From positions 1 through 22,098 of the forward strand of contig JAYVMU010000069.1 in the NCBI GenBank assembly GCA_043758775.1: a DNA stretch of 22,098 nt, read 5' to 3'. This document shows, in pieces, positions 1 to 7,934 of this stretch. Below the pieces are notes generated by a model. The model was not told the origin of the DNA and ran no database searches. It saw only the letters and a program-made list of their open reading frames with translations. Both the position numbers and the translations under genes were made by a program. This stretch comes from JACMMS01 sp043758775. GTDB taxonomy: Bacteria > Pseudomonadota > Gammaproteobacteria > Burkholderiales > Methylophilaceae. The number at the start of each line of letters is the position of its first letter. Position 1 is the first letter of the stretch.

Positions 1-120
1 TTCTTCCAGGCCATAATCAGAGGTACTCGTCTGTGTTTAAGTGATATGCCATTTTATGCTATTTGGACTAAATCTAGTGATTCGTGCAAAGGTCTCTAAC
101 TATTTACAAGAAAGATTCTT

Positions 121-1767
121 TTGCCTAAATATCTACTAGGGCTCGTGTTTACACTTTTACCATTTAACGCGCTTGCTGCATCACCCATTCAGGGACCACC
201 AGATAGGCTGCCACAACAGGAAATCCCCAAAGATCTTGATATTACTAAGCCCCAGACTTTAAAAATTACGCCTATAGACGTACCAAAAGTAGATCAGTCT
301 TCATCTACGCTAAGAACGATGACGCCTTCAAAGTTTGAGATTGTAGGTTTGCAAGTATTACCAAGTACAGAGATGCAAGCATTGCTCGATCCCATGCTTG
401 GCAAAAAACTTACATTGGCTCAGATTGTGGAGGGTGTCACCAAGGTGACAGCTTATCTTCAGGCTAAGGGTTATGTGTTGTCATATGCTTATTTACCCGC
501 CCAGGACTTTAAAAACCGCATTGTTAAAGTAGCAATCGTGGAAGGTTATTTAAGTGAAATTAATATTCAAGGTAACGCAGGTAGCGCAGAGAAAATGATT
601 AGAGAGATTGGCCAAAAGCTGCTGAATGAACGTCCATTAACCAGAGGGACATTTGAATATTACTCTCAGGTATTCGCACAATTAAATGGTATACAGGTTG
701 CTATATCAGCACAGCCTTCGCCCAGTTTTGAGGCGGGTACACCATTAAACATCGTGGTTAACAGAAAGGCCATAGATGCCACTGTAGGTATTGTTCCTGG
801 TTTAAGTGGGTTAGACCAAGTTTTAACCATGACGACTAATAGCCTTACCTCGCTTGCAGAGCAAATCACCTTGACCGTTATTCCTAGCTCTGAAAACAAG
901 TATATTGGGTTGAATTATGTTCAACCAGTAGGCACTGAAGGTGCCAAATTATTAATGCAGGCTTCGTATAATAATAACCAGCAGAATAATAGCTTATTTG
1001 ATCAGCTAGGCTTGAAATATGAAGCAAGCAATCAGCGATTGGGCGTTTTTTATAGTACCCCTTTCATTTTTGCGGCGACTAAACAACTAACGGGCTCAAT
1101 AGGTCTCTATGGCGATGATCGTAGTGATGTTTATAGTAGTAAATTAAACGGGCAAAGTGTCAATATTCAGACGGACTCACGAGTACTAGCTACCGAGTTA
1201 AACGGTTTTCTGGGCGTAAAAGATTATCAAATGCAAGGGTCCTTGGGTGTTTTTAAAGGTTTAGAGACTCTAGGAGCAAACCAGGTCAATGGTGGTATTT
1301 TGGATCTGGATTTTATAAGATTTCGCGGTCAGGCCAGTGTGAGCTATCTCCAGACATCTGGGTTTGGTTGGTCTGCTTCAACAGTCGCCCAATATTCGAA
1401 TGATGTTCTGCCTGTATCTGAAAAAATCGCATTTGGCGGCAGATTTTTCGGACAAGGCTATCCGCTTGGGGAAGCTTCTGGTGATGGCGGCTATGCTGCA
1501 ATGCTGGAAGCTAATTATAATTTCAATTTAAACGTGCAGTACTTGAGCTATATACAGCCATATGTTTTTACTGATACAGCCAGAACATATTTAAACAATA
1601 TCGGAAGTCAAAGCCGGTCACTTGCATCTGTTGGAGTGGGATTGCGCGTCTCTAATCGTAAAAATTATAACTTGGATGTAAACGTGGCTAAACCTGTTGG
1701 TGAGGAACCCATTAATCAGAATAATCGTTTACCTAGAATCAATTTTTCGTATTACTTTGCATTTTAA
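121..1767 (+). CDS. TpsB/ShlB/FhaC-family outer-membrane transporter (two-partner secretion)
   Basis: Probable Omp85-superfamily pore that exports a large TpsA partner across the outer membrane. The 548-aa length fits the family. Residues 1-19 form a signal peptide ending in NALA, followed by a Pro/Gln-rich linker. Residues about 71-150 (from KFEIVGLQVL) resemble a POTRA_2 domain with the typical YLQAKGY segment, and about 150-215 a second POTRA. The rest is a beta-barrel ending in aromatic NFSYYFAF, a good BAM signal. The start is TTG at 121; it is preferred because it opens directly on the signal peptide, although the Shine-Dalgarno (AAGAAAG) is modest. The conserved strand-12/L6-loop motif, normally (V/I)RG(Y/F), reads GQGY here, with Gln445 in place of Arg. 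No TpsA partner is visible downstream, and only 120 bp lie upstream, so the substrate is unknown. Function from family, fairly sure. Confidence 0.85.
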   Translation: MPKYLLGLVFTLLPFNALAASPIQGPPDRLPQQEIPKDLDITKPQTLKITPIDVPKVDQSSSTLRTMTPSKFEIVGLQVLPSTEMQALLDPMLGKKLTLAQIVEGVTKVTAYLQAKGYVLSYAYLPAQDFKNRIVKVAIVEGYLSEINIQGNAGSAEKMIREIGQKLLNERPLTRGTFEYYSQVFAQLNGIQVAISAQPSPSFEAGTPLNIVVNRKAIDATVGIVPGLSGLDQVLTMTTNSLTSLAEQITLTVIPSSENKYIGLNYVQPVGTEGAKLLMQASYNNNQQNNSLFDQLGLKYEASNQRLGVFYSTPFIFAATKQLTGSIGLYGDDRSDVYSSKLNGQSVNIQTDSRVLATELNGFLGVKDYQMQGSLGVFKGLETLGANQVNGGILDLDFIRFRGQASVSYLQTSGFGWSASTVAQYSNDVLPVSEKIAFGGRFFGQGYPLGEASGDGGYAAMLEANYNFNLNVQYLSYIQPYVFTDTARTYLNNIGSQSRSLASVGVGLRVSNRKNYNLDVNVAKPVGEEPINQNNRLPRINFSYYFAF

Positions 1768-1770
1768 GTT

Positions 1771-1804
1771 TGGGATAACTATCTAAAACAAGATAGTTAT
1801 CCCA
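1771..1804. terminator. Bidirectional hairpin between convergent genes
   Basis: A perfect 14-bp inverted repeat (left arm TGGGATAACTATCT, 1771-1784; right arm 1791-1804) encloses the 6-nt loop AAAACA. It sits just after the stop of the transporter and before the 3' end of the opposing decarboxylase gene. Neither side has a strong U-run, so it may act as a weak bidirectional terminator or simply protect the RNA ends. Confidence 0.6.
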
Positions 1805-1850
1805 ATAATACAATCAGTTGCCCAATGTGTAAGTCCTCGTCATCTGAAAG

Positions 1851-3338
1851 CTATATGGTTCTGATGAGTAAAAGTAACGCATCAAAATCTCTTGCCGTCG
1901 TCAGTGGATTCATAATGGCGGTGCGTAACCATAGTTTATGATGATGTTCAACTTGCGTGATATGAAACGCGCCACTCTGGACGATTTTTTGTCGAATTTT
2001 TGCTTGTGCCTGGTTTGATTCAATCAGATTTAAGTCTTGTTCGTTGATATGCATTGCAACGTACCTAAAACATACAATGTTGGTTTGTGGTGGCATGAGT
2101 AATTCAAAATCATTTTGTGCAAGGATTTTCTCAGCGAAAAGCTGCGTTTTCGCAAATACATTGTCTATCAAGCTACCCAAGCCTTCAGTGCCGTACAGTG
2201 AAAATGCCGCCCACAATTTCAAACCCATCATGCGTTTGGTGCATTCTAGAGTGCGGTAGCTGTTGTTATATTCTTGCTCATCACCCTCTGCAAATAAATA
2301 AGAAGCTTCCTGTGCAAAAGCCGCATAGCTATTGTGCGCATCTTTAAACAACACCGCGGATACAGCCGCTGGCATATAGAGTAATTTGTGCCCATCCCAT
2401 ATTACAGAGTCAGCTAGCTCTATGCCAGTGAGTTTATGTTTGTGCTGTGTTGAGAGTAAAGCAGATGCACCATGTGCGCCATCCACGTGTAGCCATAATT
2501 GATGCGCTTGGCAATATTCCCCTACGGTCAATAAGGGATCTACACTCCCAGTAGCTGTGCAGCCCGCTGTGGCGACAACTGCAATGATAGTCTCATTATT
2601 TTTAATGCAATTTTGATGAGACTTTTTAAGTGCATCAATGTCCATGCCACCATTTTCATCGCAAGTAATCTTAATCACGGCATCTGTGCCTAGGCCCATA
2701 ATGCCCGCTGCGCGGCTAATAGAATAATGCGTATGCTCGGATGCCAAAATGCGTAATTTGGATTGCGCTATTCCGTTATGCCAAATGTTGGCTTCGGTAT
2801 ACTTTCTTCCCGCAACCTGTCTTGCAGCCAGCAGTGCGGTAAGGTTGGCTTGCGCCCCCCCGGAGGTTAAAAATCCATGGCTTTTACCACTTGCAGTTTT
2901 CCAACCCACGAGTTCACATAGCCAGCTAATGACTTGGCGTTCCAGCATGGTGGCACTTGGCCCTGCTTCATATACGGCCATCGCCTGGTTGGTGAGTGTA
3001 GCGACTAAATCACACAGGGCGGCAATGGGCAGGGGCGGTGCGACTTGATGTCCCATGTTGCGCGGGTGATGAATGGCAAGGCTATTGTTGAGTATGGTGG
3101 ATTCTAGTTGTTGTAACAAACCATCAGCATCTAGAGTGGGTTGAGTTGGCAAAGGCTGCTGCCACTTCATATTTTCAGTGACGGGTTCGTGCCAATTCAT
3201 CACAGGGCATTTGCGTTCGGTTTGCTGATGGAGATGATGACTCAATAAATCAATGAGTTTATGTCCAATTAGGCGAAATTTCTCGCTATCAAATGCCCAG
3301 CCAATGCTAGCTTCGTTATTGTCAATATCTTTAATCAT
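1851..3338 (-). CDS. Group II PLP-dependent amino-acid decarboxylase, substrate unknown
   Basis: A 495-aa fold-type I PLP enzyme of the aromatic-amino-acid/glutamate/cysteine-sulfinate decarboxylase group. The Schiff-base lysine is K318 in WDGHKLL. D286 in HVDGAHG should contact the pyridine nitrogen, and H204 in EHTHYS is the likely cofactor-stacking histidine. SGGAQANLTAL (about 159-169) matches the phosphate-binding stretch. Residues 88-105 (AIHHPRNMGHQVAPP) resemble the substrate-side loop of the family. The gene starts 10 bases after the oxygenase gene ends and is probably co-transcribed with it. There is no strong Shine-Dalgarno before the ATG, which fits translational coupling. The reaction class (amino-acid decarboxylation to an amine) is well supported. 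The substrate cannot be read from sequence; aspartate, 2,4-diaminobutyrate or aromatic amino acids are all possible. Confidence 0.85.
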   Translation of the reverse strand: MIKDIDNNEASIGWAFDSEKFRLIGHKLIDLLSHHLHQQTERKCPVMNWHEPVTENMKWQQPLPTQPTLDADGLLQQLESTILNNSLAIHHPRNMGHQVAPPLPIAALCDLVATLTNQAMAVYEAGPSATMLERQVISWLCELVGWKTASGKSHGFLTSGGAQANLTALLAARQVAGRKYTEANIWHNGIAQSKLRILASEHTHYSISRAAGIMGLGTDAVIKITCDENGGMDIDALKKSHQNCIKNNETIIAVVATAGCTATGSVDPLLTVGEYCQAHQLWLHVDGAHGASALLSTQHKHKLTGIELADSVIWDGHKLLYMPAAVSAVLFKDAHNSYAAFAQEASYLFAEGDEQEYNNSYRTLECTKRMMGLKLWAAFSLYGTEGLGSLIDNVFAKTQLFAEKILAQNDFELLMPPQTNIVCFRYVAMHINEQDLNLIESNQAQAKIRQKIVQSGAFHITQVEHHHKLWLRTAIMNPLTTARDFDALLLLIRTI

Positions 3339-3348
3339 AAATTTTGTT

Positions 3349-3978
3349 TTATCTTGTACGGAACCAGCCGGTGAGGCTTATACGCTGACGTTTAGCGGGT
3401 AATACTTCATGCCAAAAGCGGTCTGATGAAAATACAACCATTTTGCCACCAGTTGGTTCAATATCAAGATGACTTTTGTTTCCCAAGTTGTCATCCAAAT
3501 ACAGCCTTAGCTGCCCACCATCTTGCGTTTGCCAATCATCGTTTAAATATAAAATGGTGCTTATTTTGCGTTGGCTACTTGTGTTTGATTCATTATTTTT
3601 TTGTTGGAATTGATCTAAATGTTTGCTATAGCCAGTACTCACAGGATAAATAGCAAAGTGCGTTTCAAAATCAAATAGGCCCAAAAATAGCTCTTGATTA
3701 AGTAACACACGCAAAGATTCCATATGTTGTGAGTAGCTTGTTTCATCTTCAGTAGTTAACCAATACGTAAAATCGCCACGTAGCAGACTTAAAGATTCAG
3801 TGTCTGAATTTTTACCGGTGCTAGCTCGGTGCATAAGCCCCAATTTTTCTAAAGAATATGCTTCATTACGTAGTTCTGTAATTAAATCAATAGGTAAGGC
3901 TTGATTAATAATTGCATAACCATGTGCAACTAATGCTGTGATTAAATTATCTGAATCGTTAGTATTCATCAAACACAT
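3349..3978 (-). CDS. 2-oxoglutarate/Fe(II)-dependent dioxygenase, SM-20/prolyl-4-hydroxylase type
   Basis: A 209-aa protein with the double-stranded beta-helix signature of 2OG-Fe(II) oxygenases. The iron ligands are probably H120 and D122 (YSKHLDQF) and H190 (FWHEVLP), with R199 (RISLTGWF) binding the 2-oxoglutarate carboxylate. The STILYLNDDW and DGGQLRLYL segments are typical of the SM-20-related family. Two starts are possible, 3978 (MCLMNTND) and 3969 (MNTND); neither has a clear Shine-Dalgarno. It is the first gene of a two-gene minus-strand unit with the downstream PLP decarboxylase, suggesting that the two act on one substrate or its product (inference). Target unknown: it could hydroxylate a protein residue or a small molecule. 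Confidence 0.8.
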   Translation of the reverse strand: MCLMNTNDSDNLITALVAHGYAIINQALPIDLITELRNEAYSLEKLGLMHRASTGKNSDTESLSLLRGDFTYWLTTEDETSYSQHMESLRVLLNQELFLGLFDFETHFAIYPVSTGYSKHLDQFQQKNNESNTSSQRKISTILYLNDDWQTQDGGQLRLYLDDNLGNKSHLDIEPTGGKMVVFSSDRFWHEVLPAKRQRISLTGWFRTR

Positions 3979-4125
3979 TATAAGTGAGCTTAATTATTTA
4001 GCTGCACATAATTACTAGATTAAGTTGCCTCGGCTTGTCATCGCTTAAGCTCTTAGCCGCGTTACTAATTCTGATAAACTAATGGTCTAAATTTAGCTGG
4101 TTATATAGTTAGGATAATTTTTAAA

Positions 4126-5091
4126 ATGCGTCAAATTCATGCAGTACAAAGCTTATTAGGTATAAGTTTATTTGCGCTATTAGCTACAACTGCAGCTATT
4201 GCTGCGCCGTTTGCTTATATTACCAATCAAGGTGCTAATACGGTATCGGTGATTGATTTAGCGGCTAATCAGGTTGTTGATACTATTGCTGTTAGCAAAA
4301 GCCCAGCAGGCGTAGTGGTCGATGGTAAGCATCAGCGTGCGTATATCTCTAATGTTGATGGTCGTTCGGTATCGGTTATTAATACAGCTACGCGTAAAGT
4401 GGTTGATGAAATTAAGTTTGATATTGAGCCTGTGGGCTTGGCGCTTACGCTTGATGGTGCTCAATTGTACGTTGCCGATTGGTATAGTGATCGCATTTGG
4501 GTAGTAGACACAAAAAATCCAAAAAAACGTGAGAGTATTGCCATAGGCAAAGCGCCAGCGAGTATGGTTTTTAATAAATCCGGTGATAAGCTTTATGTTG
4601 CTAATCGCGATAGTGACGAAGTTGGTATTATTGACACACACACTAACAAAGTGCTGGCTAAAATTGCAGTAGGTAAACATCCGTTTGGCATGGCATTAAG
4701 CGGGGATGGAAAATCACTCTATGTGGTCAATGTGGTTAGTAATGACGTGTCAGTGATTGATACACAAGCCAATGTTGTCACTGCGAAAATTCGCGTGGGT
4801 GAGCACCCTTATTGTGCGGCTAGCAACCCAGATGGCACTAGGCTTTATGTCACAAATACTTGGGAGGATACCGTTTCAGTAATTGATACCAAATTGCAAA
4901 AAGTTATTGCAACTATTAATGTAGGTGGCTCGCCAGAAGGAATTAATTACGATGTTAAGCATGATCGTGTGTACGTGGCGAGTTGGATGGATAATGAAGT
5001 GACAGTGATTGATGCAAAAACCAATCTTAAGATACAAAGCATTGCCACTGGGGCGCAAAGCCGCGCGCTAGGCGAGTTTATTGATCAGTAG
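4126..5091 (+). CDS. Periplasmic YVTN-repeat beta-propeller protein
   Basis: A 321-aa protein. Residues 1-26 form a signal peptide (MRQIHAVQSLLGISLFALL then a small-residue cleavage region), so it should be periplasmic. The mature part is seven tandem repeats of about 42 residues, each with an LYVxN-like strand, a VSVIDT-like strand and an I-x-VG-x-x-P turn, giving a seven-bladed propeller. AGGAT at about 4112-4116 is a good Shine-Dalgarno. The next gene, an MxaD-like SRPBCC protein, starts 18 bases after the stop, so the two look like an operon. YVTN propellers of this type occur near PQQ-dependent alcohol dehydrogenase systems in methylotrophs; a role as an accessory or scaffold there is inference. 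No catalytic residues are visible. Confidence 0.85.
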   Translation: MRQIHAVQSLLGISLFALLATTAAIAAPFAYITNQGANTVSVIDLAANQVVDTIAVSKSPAGVVVDGKHQRAYISNVDGRSVSVINTATRKVVDEIKFDIEPVGLALTLDGAQLYVADWYSDRIWVVDTKNPKKRESIAIGKAPASMVFNKSGDKLYVANRDSDEVGIIDTHTNKVLAKIAVGKHPFGMALSGDGKSLYVVNVVSNDVSVIDTQANVVTAKIRVGEHPYCAASNPDGTRLYVTNTWEDTVSVIDTKLQKVIATINVGGSPEGINYDVKHDRVYVASWMDNEVTVIDAKTNLKIQSIATGAQSRALGEFIDQ

Positions 5092-5109
5092 CTATAGAAA
5101 ATTATACCT

Positions 5110-5679
5110 ATGAAAAATTCAGTTTTAAAAACTGTGCATTTAATAGCACTTACTCTGACGTTGTTAGCGTTAGCTATAGGCAATACATATGCTTGTGGAC
5201 CCACACCGCAAAAAGTAGTCAAAGAAATCACCATTAAAGCGGATACTGCAACGGTATGGCATGTGGTTAAGCAGTTTGATGCAATTGCACAGTGGCATCC
5301 AGATGTAAAAACCAGCGTGCAATTACAAAAACTGGATGATGAAGGCACAACAGCTAATTTTAGATTAATCACTTTGAAAAGTGGGTTAGAACTGGAAGAA
5401 AAACGCCGTGAAACTCCAGATGCGGACATGAAGCTAGATTATCAAATGTCGCAAGGTGATTTCCCTGTAAGCAATTATCGTGGCGTTATGCAGGTAAGGA
5501 CTGGGGCTGAGGCAGGTGAAACTATCGTCAGCTGGACAGGGCGCTTTAACAATAAAGCCAACACGCTGGATGCGCCAGCAGGGCAAGACAATCCGGCAGC
5601 AATCCATGCTGTAGAAGCGTTTTATGATGATGGTTTGGCTGGTTTAAAAGCGATGATTGAGAGCGGTAGTAAAAAATAG
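5110..5679 (+). CDS. Exported SRPBCC protein, MxaD-like
   Basis: A 189-aa protein with an N-terminal signal peptide (hydrophobic about 8-24, cleavage near NTYA-CGP). The Cys after the cleavage site is not in a good lipobox, so a soluble periplasmic protein is favoured. Residues about 35-185 form one SRPBCC (START-like) domain: VVKEITIKADTATVWHVVKQFDAIAQWHP is split over the first strand and helix, with a long C-terminal helix (HAVEAFYDDGLAGLKAMI). It resembles MxaD, a periplasmic protein known in methylotrophs to aid interaction between methanol dehydrogenase and cytochrome cL. Other mxa genes are absent from this window, so this is an orphan copy paired with the YVTN propeller. Family assignment good; the methanol-oxidation role is inference. 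Confidence 0.78.
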   Translation: MKNSVLKTVHLIALTLTLLALAIGNTYACGPTPQKVVKEITIKADTATVWHVVKQFDAIAQWHPDVKTSVQLQKLDDEGTTANFRLITLKSGLELEEKRRETPDADMKLDYQMSQGDFPVSNYRGVMQVRTGAEAGETIVSWTGRFNNKANTLDAPAGQDNPAAIHAVEAFYDDGLAGLKAMIESGSKK

Positions 5680-5737
5680 ATTTATTTGCAATCACGCAAT
5701 TCATATAGCTTAACTCATATCTAGCCCTGCAATTTCA

Positions 5738-5773
5738 TTGCTTCGTTTGACCTAATACGTTAAAATTCGCGCC
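5738..5773 (+). promoter_or_regulatory. Probable sigma-70 promoter of tRNA-Val
   Basis: A -35 box TTGCTT (5738-5743) and a -10 box TAAAAT (5761-5766) are separated by exactly 17 bp. They are followed by a GC-rich discriminator TCGCGCC (5767-5773) of the kind used by stringently controlled stable-RNA promoters. The predicted start lies about 20-25 bases before the tRNA. A better -35 word, TTGACC (5747), is too close to the -10 box to be used with it. Confidence 0.5.
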
Positions 5774-5796
5774 TGCTTTGATTTATAAGCGGCAAT

Positions 5797-5873
5797 AGGC
5801 GGTTAGCTCAGTTGGTTAGAGCGCTTGGTCGACATCCAAGAGGTCAGCAGTTCGAATCTGCTACTGCCTACCA
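5797..5873 (+). tRNA. tRNA-Val (anticodon GAC)
   Basis: A 77-nt cloverleaf with encoded CCA. The acceptor arms AGGCGGT/ACTGCCT pair with one G-U. The D-arm is GCTC-GAGC, the anticodon stem CTTGG/CCAAG with loop TCGACAT, the T-arm AGCAG-TTCGAAT-CTGCT, and the discriminator A. The anticodon GAC is at 5831-5833 and reads GUC/GUU valine codons. It lies between the MxaD-like gene and thrS with its own promoter and terminator. Confidence 0.96.
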
Positions 5874-5906
5874 AGAGTTACGCGCACAGCGTACTTAATT
5901 TTAGAT

Positions 5907-5940
5907 AAAGCCGTTTAAGTAAAGCGGCTTTTATTGTTTT
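5907..5940 (+). terminator. Rho-independent terminator after tRNA-Val
   Basis: The stem AAAGCCG (5907-5913) pairs with CGGCTTT (5925-5931) around an 11-nt loop and is followed by TTATTGTTTT. It separates the tRNA-Val transcript from thrS, whose ATG follows 18 bases later. Confidence 0.7.
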
Positions 5941-5958
5941 TACAGGTTTGGAAATAAT

Positions 5959-7866
5959 ATGCCAGTGATTCGTTTACCAGATGGTTCAGCGCGCGCGTTT
6001 GATGCGCCAGTGACTGTGGCTGATGTCGCGCTGAACATCGGAGCTGGTTTAGCTAAAGCGGCATTAGCTGGTAAAGTAGACGGTGTTTTAGTCGATACTT
6101 CCTATTTGATTAGTCAAGATGCCGAACTGGCGATTATCACTGATAAAAGCCCAGAGGGCTTAGAAGTTATACGTCATTCAACTGCACATTTATTGGCTTA
6201 TGCAGTTAAAACATTATTCCCTGATGCACAGGTCACCATTGGTCCTGTCATCGAAAATGGCTTTTTCTATGATTTTTCATACAAGCGCCCATTCACCCCT
6301 GATGATTTAATCGCTATTGAAGCGAAAATGATTGAACTTGCTAAAAAAGATGAGCAAGTGATGCGTAAAGTTTTGCCGCGCGATGAGGCTGTCGCGTATT
6401 TCGCCAGTATTGGCGAGGCTTACAAAGCTGAAATCATCGGCAGCATTCCAGCAGGTGAAGATGTTTCATTGTATTCTGAGGGCGCGTTTACTGATTTGTG
6501 TCGCGGCCCGCATGTGCCATCAACGGGCAAACTCAAAGCTTTTAAATTGATGAAGTTAGCTGGTGCGTACTGGCGTGGCGATAGCGATAATGAGATGTTG
6601 CAACGCATTTATGGTACAGCTTGGGCGAAAAAAGAAGATTTAGAGGCGTATTTGCTCCAGCTTGAAGAGGCGGAAAAGCGCGATCATCGCAAGCTGGGCA
6701 AGCAGTTGGATTACTTTCATATGCAAGACGATGCCCCAGGTATGGTATTTTGGCATCCGCGTGGCTGGAGTATCTGGCAAGAGGTTGAGCAGTACATGCG
6801 TCAAATGTTTAAAGATTTTGGCTATCAAGAAGTGCGTACACCGACTATATTAGATAAAACCTTGTGGGAAAAATCGGGTCACTGGCAAAACTACCACGAC
6901 AACATGTTTGTTACCAAGTCAGAAAGTCGTGATTATGCAGTAAAGCCCATGAATTGCCCGGGGCACATTCAGATATTTAATAACGGTTTGCATAGCTACC
7001 GCGATTTGCCATTGCGCTTAGCAGAGTTTGGCTCATGCCATCGTAATGAGCCATCTGGTTCGTTGCATGGCTTAATGCGTGTGCGTGGTTTTACGCAAGA
7101 TGATGCGCACATTTTCTGTACTGAGGATCAGGTCAAAGATGAAGTGGCTGACTTTATTAAAATGCTTTACAAAGCCTATGGTGATTTTGGCTTTAACGAC
7201 GTTTTGGTTAAGCTTTCTACTCGCCCTGAAAAACGTATAGGTTCTGATAAGGACTGGGATAGAGCAGAAACTTCACTTGCCGATGCACTTAAGCTAAATA
7301 ATTTGGACTTTGACTACCAGCCAGGTGAGGGCGCATTTTATGGCCCTAAAATTGAGTTTACTCTTAAAGACTCATTAGGCCGTTTATGGCAGTGCGGTAC
7401 AATACAACTTGATCCTAATTTGCCAGAACGTCTAGGCGCAGAATATGTGGCCGAAGATAACTCACGCAAACGCCCAATTATGTTGCATCGTGCAATTGTT
7501 GGCTCAATGGAGCGTTTTATCGGTATTTTGATAGAAAACTATGCTGGTGCTATGCCAGTCTGGTTGGCGCCCGTGCAGGCGATGGTGTTGAATATTTCCG
7601 ACAACCAAACAGACTATGCGCGCCAAGTAGTTGAAGAATTGAAGAAAAATGGTATTAGAAGCGATTCGGACTTGAGAAATGAGAAGATTACCTATAAAAT
7701 ACGCGAACATAGCTTGCAGAAAATGCCTTATTTGCTTGTAGCGGGTGAGCGAGAAATGCAAAGCGGACAAGTAGCCGTGCGTACCAGAAGAGGCGAAGAC
7801 CTAGGTTCTATGTCGATTGCAGCGTTTATTGAACGTTTAAAGACAGAGATTAAAACCAAGGTTTAG
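5959..7866 (+). CDS. thrS: Threonine--tRNA ligase
   Basis: Class II aminoacyl-tRNA synthetase that charges tRNA-Thr; 635 aa, the normal full length. The order is an N-terminal TGS domain (about 1-60), the editing domain with H73, H77 (HSTAH), C181 and H185 (LCRGPH), the catalytic core and the anticodon-binding domain (about 535-630). The catalytic zinc ligands C333 (NCPGH), H384 (DDAHIF) and H510 (LHRAIV) are all present. Motif 2 (CHRNEPSGSLHG) and motif 3 (SMERFIGILIEN, about 516-527) are intact. The ATG at 5959 follows GGAAAT. It heads the conserved thrS-infC-rpmI-rplT-pheST-ihfA block. In E. coli thrS is autoregulated by tRNA-like hairpins in its leader; here only about 15 bases separate the terminator from thrS, so no such operator is evident. 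Confidence 0.98.
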   Translation: MPVIRLPDGSARAFDAPVTVADVALNIGAGLAKAALAGKVDGVLVDTSYLISQDAELAIITDKSPEGLEVIRHSTAHLLAYAVKTLFPDAQVTIGPVIENGFFYDFSYKRPFTPDDLIAIEAKMIELAKKDEQVMRKVLPRDEAVAYFASIGEAYKAEIIGSIPAGEDVSLYSEGAFTDLCRGPHVPSTGKLKAFKLMKLAGAYWRGDSDNEMLQRIYGTAWAKKEDLEAYLLQLEEAEKRDHRKLGKQLDYFHMQDDAPGMVFWHPRGWSIWQEVEQYMRQMFKDFGYQEVRTPTILDKTLWEKSGHWQNYHDNMFVTKSESRDYAVKPMNCPGHIQIFNNGLHSYRDLPLRLAEFGSCHRNEPSGSLHGLMRVRGFTQDDAHIFCTEDQVKDEVADFIKMLYKAYGDFGFNDVLVKLSTRPEKRIGSDKDWDRAETSLADALKLNNLDFDYQPGEGAFYGPKIEFTLKDSLGRLWQCGTIQLDPNLPERLGAEYVAEDNSRKRPIMLHRAIVGSMERFIGILIENYAGAMPVWLAPVQAMVLNISDNQTDYARQVVEELKKNGIRSDSDLRNEKITYKIREHSLQKMPYLLVAGEREMQSGQVAVRTRRGEDLGSMSIAAFIERLKTEIKTKV

Positions 7867-7934
7867 TGCCATAGGTAGCGCGGCTTTATTATTGTTAAAA
7901 TAGCCGATTTTAAAAGGCTGATTAGGGGTTTAAC

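Noticed and set aside
1..120. 3' end of an upstream gene such as a TpsA partner
   Set aside because: Stops occur in the plus frames and no recognisable peptide is encoded; nothing can be supported from 120 bases.
4258..4680. 140-codon open frame on the minus strand within the YVTN gene
   Set aside because: It is a by-product of the repetitive propeller codons; the plus-strand signal peptide and seven repeats are clear and the minus product resembles nothing.
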